A stretch of 64,000 nucleotides of DNA from assembly GCF_029626145.1 (NCBI RefSeq), contig NZ_JARUBJ010000002.1, positions 1,332,501-1,396,500 on the forward strand, written 5' to 3'. This DNA is from Micromonospora sp. WMMD961 (GTDB taxonomy: Bacteria; Actinomycetota; Actinomycetes; Mycobacteriales; Micromonosporaceae). Both the position numbers and the translations under genes were made by a program. Under the pieces are notes generated by a model, which saw only the letters and a list, made by a program, of their open reading frames with translations, was not told the origin of the DNA and searched no databases. Shown here piece after piece: positions 17,106 through 25,448 of the stretch. How positions within the stretch are numbered: the first letter of the stretch is position 1; each line of letters opens with the position of its first letter.

Positions 17106-17164
17106 TTGATCATGAAGTTATTGACGCTCGCTGCGGCGTGTCGTGGCGATAACTTCATGATCGA
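17106..17164. repeat. dispersed palindromic repeat, diverged copy 2
   Basis: Arms TTGATCATGAAGTTAT (17106-17121) and ATAACTTCATGATCGA (17149-17164) pair with only the outermost T/C difference. The outer TGATCATG is shared with copies at 3569, 23581 and 24474, but the core has changed on both arms together. It sits in the 300-bp gap between DUF3499 and the XRE gene. Confidence 0.75.
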
Positions 17165-17362
17165 CGAGGTGGTGGGGGAGGCCGTCAGCGTTTGGGGCGC
17201 TGGGCAGCTTGGGGGCGTTCCGGGGGCGTTCTGGGAGTGCGCCGACATGTCTGACCGCCACACGCCGGTAGACCACAGACATCGCCACGCAGCGTGGTTA
17301 CCATCCGCCGCAGCGTGCATCGATCCAAGTCGCGGTGTGCGCCTGGCGGGCGGGAGGCTCCG

Positions 17363-18133
17363 GTGGCGAACGAGGCGTTGCGGGTGGCGATGGCCGAGGC
17401 GGGGGAGACTGTCGAATCGCTGGCGGAGAAGGTTCGCGTCCATCCCAAGACGACCGCGCGGTGGCTTGCCGTGGGGCACATCCCGCATCCGCGTACCCGG
17501 GTCGCGGTGGCCAGGATCCTGTGCCGGGACGCGGCCGACCTGTGGCCGGAGCCGTTCCGTCGCCGTGACCTGCCGTGGTTCCGACCGTGGGCCGAGCTTG
17601 AGCAGGATGCCATCTCGATCCGGTCCTATCAGCCGTTGCTGGTGCCGGGTCTACTGCAAACCGAGGGGTACGCCCGCGCGGTGCTGGGCACCGGTGGGCT
17701 GGTCCCGCCGTCCGAGGTGGATCTCATCGTCGCGAGTCGCCTCGAACGGCAGGCGGTCCTCGGCCGCGATGCCCCACCGCAGCTCGTTGCGGTGATCGAC
17801 GAGGTGGTGCTGCGTCGCCTGGTCGGCGACCGCGCCGTGATGTCCGGGCAGTTGGCTCACCTGGCGGCGGCAGCCGAGTGGGAGCACGTGCAGGTCCGGG
17901 TCATCCCGGCCGACAGCCCGTGGCACACCGGCCTGGCCGGCCCCTTCGTGCTGGGCCGCCTGCCCGACGGGACGGAATTGGCGTATCTCGACAACCAGCT
18001 CCGCGGTCAGATCGTGACCGATCCCGTCGACGTCGTTAACCTGGGACGCAGGTGGGAGAGCGTCACCGGTGAGGCGCTACCCCAACGCCGGTCGATCGAG
18101 CTGATCAGGGAAGTGGCGACGACATGGACATGA
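17363..18133 (+). CDS. XRE-family regulator with DUF5753 domain
   Basis: 256 residues from GTG 17363 (GGGAGG at 17352-17357). Residues 1-60 form a helix-turn-helix (VAMAEAGETVESLAEKVRVH, TTARWLAVG). The C-terminal 180 residues are the DUF5753 domain with SYQPLLVPGLLQTEGYARAV, VIPADSPWHTGLAGPF and AYLDNQLRG. Such proteins pair with DUF397 partners, as in the WhiJ-type systems of Streptomyces, which influence development and secondary metabolism. The DUF397 gene overlaps its end by 10 bp. Confidence 0.9.
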   Translation: MANEALRVAMAEAGETVESLAEKVRVHPKTTARWLAVGHIPHPRTRVAVARILCRDAADLWPEPFRRRDLPWFRPWAELEQDAISIRSYQPLLVPGLLQTEGYARAVLGTGGLVPPSEVDLIVASRLERQAVLGRDAPPQLVAVIDEVVLRRLVGDRAVMSGQLAHLAAAAEWEHVQVRVIPADSPWHTGLAGPFVLGRLPDGTELAYLDNQLRGQIVTDPVDVVNLGRRWESVTGEALPQRRSIELIREVATTWT

Positions 18134-18318
18134 CCGACGCCCGCTGGCACACCGCGACCCGCAGCAGCAACAACGGCGGCGACTGCGTCGAGGTGGCCGA
18201 CAACCTGCCCGGCCGGGTGCTGGTGCGCGACAGCAAGGACCGTGACGGTGGCATCCTGGCCTTCGCGCCGGCCGCCTGGGCGTCCTTCGTCGACGGTGTG
18301 CGCCGGCCCGACCGCTGA
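18124..18318 (+). CDS. DUF397 protein, partner of the XRE regulator
   Basis: 64 residues matching the short DUF397 fold: W-H-T-A-T-R-S-S-N-N-G-G-D-C-V-E-V-A near the N-terminus, V-R-D-S-K-D-R-D-G-G mid-protein and a final AAWASFVDGVR helix. It overlaps the upstream gene by 10 bp, so the two are translated together. Related pairs behave like regulator/antagonist or toxin-antitoxin-like modules. The 228 bp that follow, before the transporter operon, hold no gene I can support. Confidence 0.9.
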   Translation: MDMTDARWHTATRSSNNGGDCVEVADNLPGRVLVRDSKDRDGGILAFAPAAWASFVDGVRRPDR

Positions 18319-18546
18319 CCGGACCCCGGGCCGATCCATTCGGGTTCACGGAAAGCGCGGTGTCACGGCGCGAGGATGGCCCGGTTTCCCGAAAGGCGAG
18401 TGGATCAAGCCTTCCGACGTCGCGTGGACCACGCTGAGCGTGATGGACGGCTGCACGGGCGGTGACGCGCTGGCCCCGATGCTCTTCTGGCGCTGCGGGT
18501 TTGTCATCGTGTCAGGCGTCCACGGCACCGACCCTGAGGAAGACTG

Positions 18547-19731
18547 ATGCGCGCGCCCCTCCGGCCCCTCTCCCGGCGTGGACTACTCACCGGCACTCTA
18601 AGCACGGTTGCCCTGCTCACCACGGGCGGCAGCCTCGCCGGCTGCGGCACCAAGGGCGCCCAGCAGACCGAGGCCGGCTGCGTCAGCGAGGACCTGTCCG
18701 GCACCGAGAAGAAGCTCGCCTTCTCCAACTGGCCGCAGTACCTGGACGTGGACGAGACCGACGAGTCCAAGCGGCCCAGCCTGGACGAGTTCGTCGCGAA
18801 GACCGGCATCGCTGTCACCTACACCGAGGACATCAACGACAACAACGAGTTCTTCGGCAAGGTACGGAACCAGCTCGCCGCCTGCCAGAGCATCGACCGG
18901 GACATCATCGTGCTGAGCGACTGGATGGCGGCCCGGATGAGCCGGCTCGGCTGGGTGCAGAAGCTCGACCCGGCGAAGATCCCGAACGTGCGGGCCAACC
19001 TGCTCCCGTCGCTGCTCGACCGCTCCTTCGACACCGAGAACCGGCTCTCCATCCCGTGGCAGTCCGGCCTCGCCGGGTTGGCGTACAACGGCAACGTCAC
19101 GAAGGAGCTGCGGACGGTCGACGAGCTGCTCACCCGCCCCGACCTCAAGGGCCGGGTGACCGCGCTCAGCGAGATGCGCGACACCATGGGCCTGCTGCTC
19201 GCCTCGAACGGGCACGACCCGGCGAACTTCACGCCCGCCCAGTTCGACGACGCGCTGAACAAGCTGAGGAAGGCCGTCGACTCCGGGCAGATCCGCCGGT
19301 TCACCGGCAACGACTACGCCCCGGACCTGGCCAAGGGTGACATCGCCGCGTGCATCGGCTGGTCCGGCGACGTCATCCAGCTCGCCGGCGCGGACGAGAA
19401 GGTCAGGTTCGTCGCGCCCGACTCCGGCGCGATGCTCTACAGCGACGACATGTTGGTGCCCAACAAGGCCACCCACAAGGCCAACGCCGAGCAGCTCGTC
19501 AACTACTACTACGAGCCGGCGGTCGCCGCGAGGCTCGCCGCGTACGTCAACTACATCTGCCCGGTCCGGGGCGCCCAGGCGGAGATGGAGAAGATCGACC
19601 CGGAGTTGGCAGCGAACCCGCTGATCTTCCCCGACGAGGCGCTGCTGTCGAGGTCCACTGTGTTCATGACCCTGGACGAGAAGCAGGAGAAGGAGTACGA
19701 GGGCAAGTTCCAGCAGGTCATCGGGGCGTGA
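18547..19731 (+). CDS. potD: polyamine-type ABC transporter substrate-binding lipoprotein
   Basis: 394 residues. The N-terminus LSRRGLLTGTLSTVALLTTG with LAGC is a twin-arginine-like lipoprotein signal, lipidated at about Cys33. The mature part has LAFSNWPQYLDVDE, the opening strand of PotD/PotF binding proteins, then DIIVLSDWMAARM and IPWQSGLAGLAYN. It would deliver spermidine, putrescine or a related cation to the permease encoded downstream; specificity is not certain. First gene of a four-gene operon. Confidence 0.9.
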   Translation: MRAPLRPLSRRGLLTGTLSTVALLTTGGSLAGCGTKGAQQTEAGCVSEDLSGTEKKLAFSNWPQYLDVDETDESKRPSLDEFVAKTGIAVTYTEDINDNNEFFGKVRNQLAACQSIDRDIIVLSDWMAARMSRLGWVQKLDPAKIPNVRANLLPSLLDRSFDTENRLSIPWQSGLAGLAYNGNVTKELRTVDELLTRPDLKGRVTALSEMRDTMGLLLASNGHDPANFTPAQFDDALNKLRKAVDSGQIRRFTGNDYAPDLAKGDIAACIGWSGDVIQLAGADEKVRFVAPDSGAMLYSDDMLVPNKATHKANAEQLVNYYYEPAVAARLAAYVNYICPVRGAQAEMEKIDPELAANPLIFPDEALLSRSTVFMTLDEKQEKEYEGKFQQVIGA

Positions 19732-19736
19732 CGCGG

Positions 19737-20834
19737 ATGGCGCGCGAGACACCGGCCGGCGACCTGCGCCTGGCCGACCTGACCAAGCGGTTCGGCACCC
19801 GTACCGCTGTCGACGCCCTCGACCTGACGATTCCCCAGGGCTCCTTCTTCGCGCTGCTCGGTGCCTCCGGCTGCGGCAAGACCACCACCCTGCGGATGAT
19901 CGCCGGGTTGGAGGAGCCGACCAGCGGCCACGTGCTGCTCGGCGACCGGGACATCGGCCGGCTGCGGCCGTACCAGCGACCGGTCAACACCGTCTTCCAG
20001 AGCTACGCGCTCTTCCCGCACCTCGACGTCTTCGAGAACGTGGCCTTCGGGCTGCGGCGGCGCGGCATCCGCCCGGTGGCCGACGAGGTCAACCGGATGC
20101 TGTCGCTGGTGCAGCTCGACGGTTACGGCAGCCGGCGACCCGCCGAACTCTCCGGCGGCCAGCAGCAACGCGTCGCGCTGATCCGGGCGCTGGTCAACCG
20201 ACCGCAGGTGCTGCTCCTGGACGAGCCGCTGGGGGCTCTCGACCTGAAGCTGCGCCGGCAGATGCAGATCGAGCTGAAGCGCATCCAGACCGAGGTCGGC
20301 ATCACCTTCGTGCACGTCACCCACGACCAGGAGGAGGCCATGACCATGGCGGACACGGTCGCGGTGATGAATGCCGGCCGGATCGAGCAGCTCGGCGCGC
20401 CCGCCGACATCTACGAGTTCCCCGCCACCGCGTTCGTCGCGAACTTCCTTGGCCAGTCCAACCTGCTCGCCGGCGAGGCCACCGGCGTCAGCGGCGGCGA
20501 CGTCGCGGTGACGGCGCACGGCGCGCGCTACTCGGTGCCCGTCGGCCGCTCACGGGCCGAACGCGGGCCGGTCCACCTGGGGGTACGCCCGGAGAAACTG
20601 CAACTGGTCGGCTCCGCCGCCCAGGTGCCCGTGGGTCATCAGCACGTCGCCGGGGTGGTCACCGACGCCTCCTACGTGGGGGTCAGCACGCAGTACCTGC
20701 TGCGTACCGGCGGGGGCATCGAGCTGTCGGTGTTCGCCGCCAACAGTGGAACGTCGACCCCGGTGGCGGTCGGCGGGGCGGCCGTGGCCCATTGGGATCC
20801 ACGGCACGCGTTCCTGCTGCCCGCGTCGTCGTGA
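19737..20834 (+). CDS. potA: polyamine-type ABC transporter ATP-binding protein
   Basis: 365 residues from ATG 19737; GTG 19728, which overlaps the potD stop as GTGA, is an equally possible start. Walker A GASGCGKTT, Q-loop FQSYALFPHLDV, signature LSGGQQQRVALIRALV, Walker B LLLDEPLGALD and switch histidine VHVTHDQEEAMT are all intact. A C-terminal TOBE-like domain (LGVRPEKLQLV) follows, as in PotA. It energises uptake through the two permeases downstream. Confidence 0.93.
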   Translation: MARETPAGDLRLADLTKRFGTRTAVDALDLTIPQGSFFALLGASGCGKTTTLRMIAGLEEPTSGHVLLGDRDIGRLRPYQRPVNTVFQSYALFPHLDVFENVAFGLRRRGIRPVADEVNRMLSLVQLDGYGSRRPAELSGGQQQRVALIRALVNRPQVLLLDEPLGALDLKLRRQMQIELKRIQTEVGITFVHVTHDQEEAMTMADTVAVMNAGRIEQLGAPADIYEFPATAFVANFLGQSNLLAGEATGVSGGDVAVTAHGARYSVPVGRSRAERGPVHLGVRPEKLQLVGSAAQVPVGHQHVAGVVTDASYVGVSTQYLLRTGGGIELSVFAANSGTSTPVAVGGAAVAHWDPRHAFLLPASS

Positions 20835-21688
20835 CCCGGCTGACGCGGCGGCGACTCCTGCCGTACCTCCTGTTGCTGCCCGGCGTGGCCTGGCTGCTGG
20901 TGTTCTTCGGTGTGCCGTTGGTGCAGCTCGCGGCGGCCAGCCTCTACGACCCCAGCGGTTCGCTCACCACCGGGTACGCGATGACCTGGGCGTTCGGCAA
21001 CTACCCGGACGTGGTGCAGGCGTACTGGCCGCAGTTCCTCCGCTCGTTCGGTTACGCCGGGTTGGCCCTGGTGCTGGCGTTGCTGCTGGGCTACCCGCTG
21101 GCGTACACGATCGCCGTGAAGGCCGGCCGGTGGAGGAACCTGCTGCTGGTGTGCGTTGTCGCACCGATGTTCACCAGTTTCCTGGTGCGCACGCTGGCCT
21201 GGAAGACGGTCCTGTCGGACAACGGGGCGCTCGTCGGCCTGCTGCGTGACGCGCACCTGCTCGCGCCGGACGGGCGGCTGCTGGCGACCCCGTTCGCGGT
21301 GGTGCTCGGCCTGACGTACACCTTCCTTCCGTTCCTGGTGCTGCCGCTGTACGCGAGCCTGGAGCGGCTGGATCCCCGGCTGTTGGAGGTGGCCAGCGAC
21401 CTGTACGCGAGCCCGGTGCGGGCGTTCCGTCGGGTGACCCTGCCGCTGTCCATGCCCGGTCTGGTCGCCGGCACGCTGTTGTTCTTCATTCCGGCCAGCG
21501 GCGACTACATCAACGCGGAGCTGCTCGGCACCCCGAACGAGTACATGATCGGCAACGTCGTCGACTCGGCCTTCCTGGTCCGGCTGGACTATCCGCAGGG
21601 CGCCGCGCTGTCGGTCCTGCTGATGGCGGCGATCCTCGCGGTGGTCGTCGGATATCTCCGCAGAGCCGGCCGGGAGGAGGTGTGGTGA
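20831..21688 (+). CDS. potB: ABC transporter permease (PotB type)
   Basis: 285 residues from GTG 20831, overlapping the potA stop by 4 bp. About six membrane helices begin with LLPYLLLLPGVAWLLVFFGV. The EAA-type loop contacting the ATPase reads LEVASDLYASPVRAFRRVTLPLS, typical of PotB/PotH. It pairs with the PotC-like permease next to it. Confidence 0.92.
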   Translation: MTRLTRRRLLPYLLLLPGVAWLLVFFGVPLVQLAAASLYDPSGSLTTGYAMTWAFGNYPDVVQAYWPQFLRSFGYAGLALVLALLLGYPLAYTIAVKAGRWRNLLLVCVVAPMFTSFLVRTLAWKTVLSDNGALVGLLRDAHLLAPDGRLLATPFAVVLGLTYTFLPFLVLPLYASLERLDPRLLEVASDLYASPVRAFRRVTLPLSMPGLVAGTLLFFIPASGDYINAELLGTPNEYMIGNVVDSAFLVRLDYPQGAALSVLLMAAILAVVVGYLRRAGREEVW

Positions 21689-22512
21689 GGATCGCGCGCT
21701 GGCTGGCTGACCGCTGGGTGCTGATCGTGGCGCTGCTGGTGCTCGGGTACCTGGCGTTGCCGAACCTGGTGGTGGCGGCGCTGTCGTTCAACCGCCCGTC
21801 GAACCGGCTGTCGTACGACTTCAACGAGTTCACACTGGACAACTGGCGTCGGCCGTGTGCCACCTCGGACATGTGCGACGCGGTGGTCCGCAGTGTGCAG
21901 ATCGGGTTCCTCGCCACAGTCGTCGCCACAGTGCTCGGCACCCTGATGGCGTTCGCGCTGGTCCGGCACCGCTTCCGCGGCCGGACCGGGGTCAACGTGC
22001 TGGTCTTCCTGTCGCTGGCCACCCCGGAGTTGGTGATGGGCACGTCGCTGCTGGCGCTGTTCGTGTCCGCCGGGGTGCCACAGGGCTTCTGGACGGTGGT
22101 GATCTCGCACGTCGTGTTCTGTGTGTCGTTCGTGGTGGTCACGGTGAAGGCACGGCTGGCCGGGATGGACCGGCGGCTGGAGGAGGCCGCGATGGACCTC
22201 TACGCCAGCGAGTGGCAGACCTTCCGGCGGGTCACCCTGCCCCTGGTGCTGCCCGGCATCGTGGCCGCCGCGCTGTTGGCGTTCTCGCTGAGCTTCGACG
22301 ACTTCATCGTCACGAACTTCAACGCCGGCACCACTGTCACCTTCCCGATGTACGTGTGGGGCGCTGCCCAGCGTGGGATCCCACCGCAGGTCAACGTCAT
22401 CGGCACCGCGATGTTCGCGGTCGCGCTGCTGCTCGTGGGGCTCGGCTCGCTGCGCGGTCGGTCGGCTGGTCGGGCCGCCTCGCGGGCCGGGTCGGCGCGG
22501 ACGGTGCGCTGA
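21685..22512 (+). CDS. potC: ABC transporter permease (PotC type)
   Basis: 275 residues from GTG 21685, which overlaps the potB stop as GTGA and has GGGAGGAGG just upstream; GTG 21682 is too close to that site. Six helices are predicted and the EAA loop reads LEEAAMDLYASEWQTFRRVTLPL. SFDDFIVTNFNAG near the C-terminus is characteristic of PotC/PotI. It ends the operon. The 269 bp to the next gene hold nothing I recognise. Confidence 0.92.
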   Translation: MRIARWLADRWVLIVALLVLGYLALPNLVVAALSFNRPSNRLSYDFNEFTLDNWRRPCATSDMCDAVVRSVQIGFLATVVATVLGTLMAFALVRHRFRGRTGVNVLVFLSLATPELVMGTSLLALFVSAGVPQGFWTVVISHVVFCVSFVVVTVKARLAGMDRRLEEAAMDLYASEWQTFRRVTLPLVLPGIVAAALLAFSLSFDDFIVTNFNAGTTVTFPMYVWGAAQRGIPPQVNVIGTAMFAVALLLVGLGSLRGRSAGRAASRAGSARTVR

Positions 22513-22781
22513 CCGCGCCTGCTGACGGCATCTCGACAGCTCACCGGTCGTCCGGTGGCGATCGACGGCGCGACGGCGTGCGGGGTGCTGATTTGCGGCT
22601 CTTGTCGGCAAATGCAGCCGCACGATCGGCCGAGCCGATCGGACGGGAGGGTTGCTGCGGCTGGCGTCTCGTCGTCCGGGGAAGCGCCCACGGATCATCG
22701 GTGTGAAGCGAACGGCGCAGGTGACGAGCGCGACGGATGATATTGCACACGGTGTTTGCGACGACACTCATCGCCGTGACG

Positions 22782-23564
22782 ATGCAATCACCACAGAACC
22801 CGGGCCCGCCGTACCCGTCGCCGTTCGGTCAGGCGCCCCGCCCGAACTGGTTCCGTCGGGCCAGTCCGGCCCGCCGCACCGCCGTGATCCTCGGCTCGGT
22901 GACCCTGTCGATCCTGCTGCTCTGCTGCACCGGCACCGCCATCATCGGCGCGTTGGCCGGCGAGCCCGAGCCGACCACTACCGGCACGGCCGCCGAGCAG
23001 GCGCAGCAGCCCATCGTGGCGGCGCCGGCCGACCCGACCGAGGAGTCCTCCGCCCCGGTCACCGAGCCGGACGCCACGCCAACTGCCGCTCCCGACGCCG
23101 TCGTTCCCCCGGCGCCGGCCTCGCCGACCCCGTCGGATGCCGCGACAGCGCCGGTCGTCAAGGTGACGACCGAGACGGAGCAAGCCACCGTCCGGTACAC
23201 CGAGAAGACCGTCAAGGACGCGTCCCTGGCCGAGGGCAAGCGGGTCGTGCGGACCAAGGGCGTCAACGGGGTGCGAACCCTGACGTACGAGGTGACCACC
23301 ACGAACGGGGTGCGGACGTCCCGGAAGCTGGTCACGTCCACAGTGACGAAGCAGCCGGTGACCCAGGTCGTCGCCGTCGGCACCAAGAAGCCGCAGTCGT
23401 CGAAGTGCGACCCGAACTACAGCGGCTGTGTCCCGATCGCCAGCGACGTCGACTGTGCGGGCGGCAGCGGCAACGGTCCCGCATACGTCAGCGGCCCCAT
23501 CCGCGTGATCGGGTCCGACATCTACGACCTGGACCGCGACGGCGACGGCACAGCCTGCGACTGA
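22782..23564 (+). CDS. G5 and excalibur-like surface protein
   Basis: 260 residues from ATG 22782, though in-frame ATG 22737 is possible and neither has a clear ribosome site. A short Pro-rich cytoplasmic part is followed by one membrane helix (about residues 30-55, VILGSVTLSILLLCC) and an Ala/Pro/Thr-rich linker. A G5 domain (VTTETEQATVRYTEKTVKDA, GVRTLTYEVTT) comes next. The tail has paired cysteines and DLDRDGDGTACD, an excalibur-type calcium-binding motif. G5 domains bind cell-wall sugars, so a wall-associated role is likely. Confidence 0.85.
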   Translation: MQSPQNPGPPYPSPFGQAPRPNWFRRASPARRTAVILGSVTLSILLLCCTGTAIIGALAGEPEPTTTGTAAEQAQQPIVAAPADPTEESSAPVTEPDATPTAAPDAVVPPAPASPTPSDAATAPVVKVTTETEQATVRYTEKTVKDASLAEGKRVVRTKGVNGVRTLTYEVTTTNGVRTSRKLVTSTVTKQPVTQVVAVGTKKPQSSKCDPNYSGCVPIASDVDCAGGSGNGPAYVSGPIRVIGSDIYDLDRDGDGTACD

Positions 23565-23580
23565 CCCCGCCCCGTTACGC

Positions 23581-23655
23581 GTCGATCATGGAGTTGTGGT
23601 TGGTGATAGATCCTCATTAGAGGCTTTTGTGGGGCACCACAACTCCATGATCGAC
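23581..23655. repeat. dispersed palindromic repeat, copy 3
   Basis: Perfect 20-bp arms GTCGATCATGGAGTTGTGGT (23581-23600) and its complement (23636-23655) with a 35-nt spacer. It lies 17 bp after the G5 gene and 22 bp before the DUF559 fragment. Arms are identical to copy 4 at 24474, while the spacers differ. Confidence 0.9.
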
Positions 23656-23676
23656 GGGTAGAGGGAGCGGGGCTAG

Positions 23677-24438
23677 CACCGGCTGTCGCGGGGGGTCTAC
23701 GCGCCATCGGCTGATCTGGCAGCACACCTGCCGGCGATCCTTCGACGGCTGCCAGCCACCGCCGTCGTCGGCTTCCAGACTGGCGCACAACTCCATGGCT
23801 TCGGCGATGCGCGCACCCCCGACGTGCACGTGGTTGTGCCGGCCGGGGAGAACGTCCCGCACATGCGGGGCGTGATCGCCCACGAGGCGGTGCTGCCCGT
23901 GCGCGATCCTGTGCTGCTGGCCGGAGTGCCCTGCGCGCCCGCTGCCAGATGTGCCGTCGACCTCGCGCGATCGATGCGTCGGATGGACGTGATGCCGCTG
24001 CTGGACCTCTGTCTCCGCGTAGGTGCCTGCCAGCCCGAGGAGCTGCGGGCCGAGGTCGCGCGGCACAAGCGTCTCCGTGGGGTCTGTCAGGCTCGCGATC
24101 TCGTGCCACGTGCCGACCCCCGTGCGGAATGCCGACAGGAAAGCCAGCTTCGACTGGTGTTGGTCGACGGCGGCCTTCCACCACCGGAGCCGCAGATCTG
24201 GGTCCGAGACGGCAACGGGATACCGCTGTACCGCATCGACCTTGGCTATCGGCACCATCGGGTCGGTGTCGAGTACGACGGTCTGTCCCACCTGGACCGC
24301 GACCGTCTCCGGCACGATCGTTCCCGATCGAACTGGCTCGCCGCGAACGGCTGGCAAATGCGCCACTTCACAGACCTGGACCTCTACCGCCGCCCGGCCC
24401 ACATAATCAAAACCCTGCGTCCTCTCCTCCACCCCTAA
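23677..24438 (+). pseudogene. 5'-truncated DUF559/AbiEi-like endonuclease-domain gene
   Basis: The frame opens after a TAG at 23674-23676 and reads HRLSRGVYAPSADLAAHLPA onward for 253 codons to TGA 24438. The family pattern (RGVYAP, then VVGFQTGAQLHGFG) is present, but the N-terminal winged-helix segment and a start codon are missing. The first usable start, GTG 23824, would remove about 50 conserved residues. The C-terminal Vsr-like nuclease half (YRIDLGYRHHRVGVEYDG, NGWQMRHFTDLDL) is intact. The gene lies between two palindromic repeats. It could be a remnant or an N-terminally shortened protein. Confidence 0.65.
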
Positions 24439-24473
24439 CCCCCACCCCCACCCCCCGCCCCCACCCCCGCCCG

Positions 24474-24548
24474 GTCGATCATGGAGTTGTGGTGCCTCGC
24501 CAATCGGGCAAAGCCATGCAGAACGTCAACCACAACTCCATGATCGAC
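24474..24548. repeat. dispersed palindromic repeat, copy 4
   Basis: Perfect 20-bp arms (24474-24493 and 24529-24548), identical to copy 3, with a 35-nt spacer. It follows a C-rich tract after the DUF559 fragment. The following 230 bp before the response regulator contain its likely promoter region (around GCTTACGGAACCCTTAA at 24714-24730) but no gene. Confidence 0.9.
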
Positions 24549-24782
24549 GCGTAAGGGCGGGGGCGCGGTGGAGGGCTCGTGACGCGGCTCACTCTCCGTT
24601 GGGGCGGTCGGGACACCGGGTGCGGGCGGCACGGGACTGGGACGAACCCGGCGGCCCCCTGGTCGCGCAGACTTGTCCCTGGGGCAATGCCGTGGACGAT
24701 GGCTGTCGGCGGGTGCTTACGGAACCCTTAACCCGGGCCTGCCACGGTATGCCGGGTAAGCGGAACTCGGGGGAGCGACAAC

Positions 24783-25448
24783 GTGCGGGTGCTGGTGGCG
24801 GACGACGAGCGGTTGTTGGCGGACACGGTGGCCGAGGGGTTACGCCGCCTGTCGATGGCCGTGGACGTCTGCTACGACGGCGACGGCGCGCTGGAGCGGG
24901 TCGGGGTGAACCGGTACGACGTGGCGGTGCTGGACCGGGACATGCCGGGTCACACCGGCGACGAGGTGTGCCGCAGCATCACCGACGCCCAGGTCGGCAC
25001 GCGGGTGCTGCTGCTCACCGCCGCGGCGGGCATCCGGGACCGGGTGGAGGGTCTCGGCCTCGGCGCGGACGACTACCTCACCAAGCCGTTCGCCTTCGCC
25101 GAACTGGTCGCCCGGGTGCAGGCGCTCGGCCGCCGGTCCACGCCGGCGCTGCCACCGGTGCTCGCCCAAGAGGGCCTGGTGCTGGACGTGGGTCGGCACC
25201 TGGCCACCCGGAACGGCCGTCCGCTCGCGCTCAGCCCGAAGGAGTTCGCGGTGCTGCACGTTCTGCTGCGCGCGGACGGCCAGGTCGTCAGCGCCGAGGA
25301 CCTGCTGGAGCAGGCCTGGGACGAGTTCGCGGACCCGTTCACCAACGCCGTACGGGTCACCGTGATGACCCTGCGCAAGAAGCTCGGCGATCCGGCGGTC
25401 ATCCACACCGTCCCGAAGGCCGGCTACCGCATCGGCGGGACGGCGTGA
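24783..25448 (+). CDS. vanR: OmpR/VanR-type response regulator
   Basis: 221 residues from GTG 24783. The receiver domain has acidic D7/D8, phospho-acceptor D51 (VAVLDRDMPG), T78-region LLLTAAA and K of YLTKPF. The C-terminal winged helix reads LSPKEFAVLHVLLRADGQVV through MTLRKKLGDPAVIHTVPKAG. Sequence alone places it in the OmpR class; the name rests on the downstream kinase, ligase and dipeptidase. It overlaps the kinase start by 4 bp and probably controls the cluster. Confidence 0.85.
   Translation: MRVLVADDERLLADTVAEGLRRLSMAVDVCYDGDGALERVGVNRYDVAVLDRDMPGHTGDEVCRSITDAQVGTRVLLLTAAAGIRDRVEGLGLGADDYLTKPFAFAELVARVQALGRRSTPALPPVLAQEGLVLDVGRHLATRNGRPLALSPKEFAVLHVLLRADGQVVSAEDLLEQAWDEFADPFTNAVRVTVMTLRKKLGDPAVIHTVPKAGYRIGGTA

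Noticed and set aside
18319..18546. 101-codon frame before potD
   Set aside because: It overlaps the DUF397 gene, has no family pattern and poor codon use.
24599..25444. Upstream extension of the histidine kinase frame through the response regulator
   Set aside because: The region is the regulator in another frame; the 4-bp GTGA overlap gives the real kinase start.
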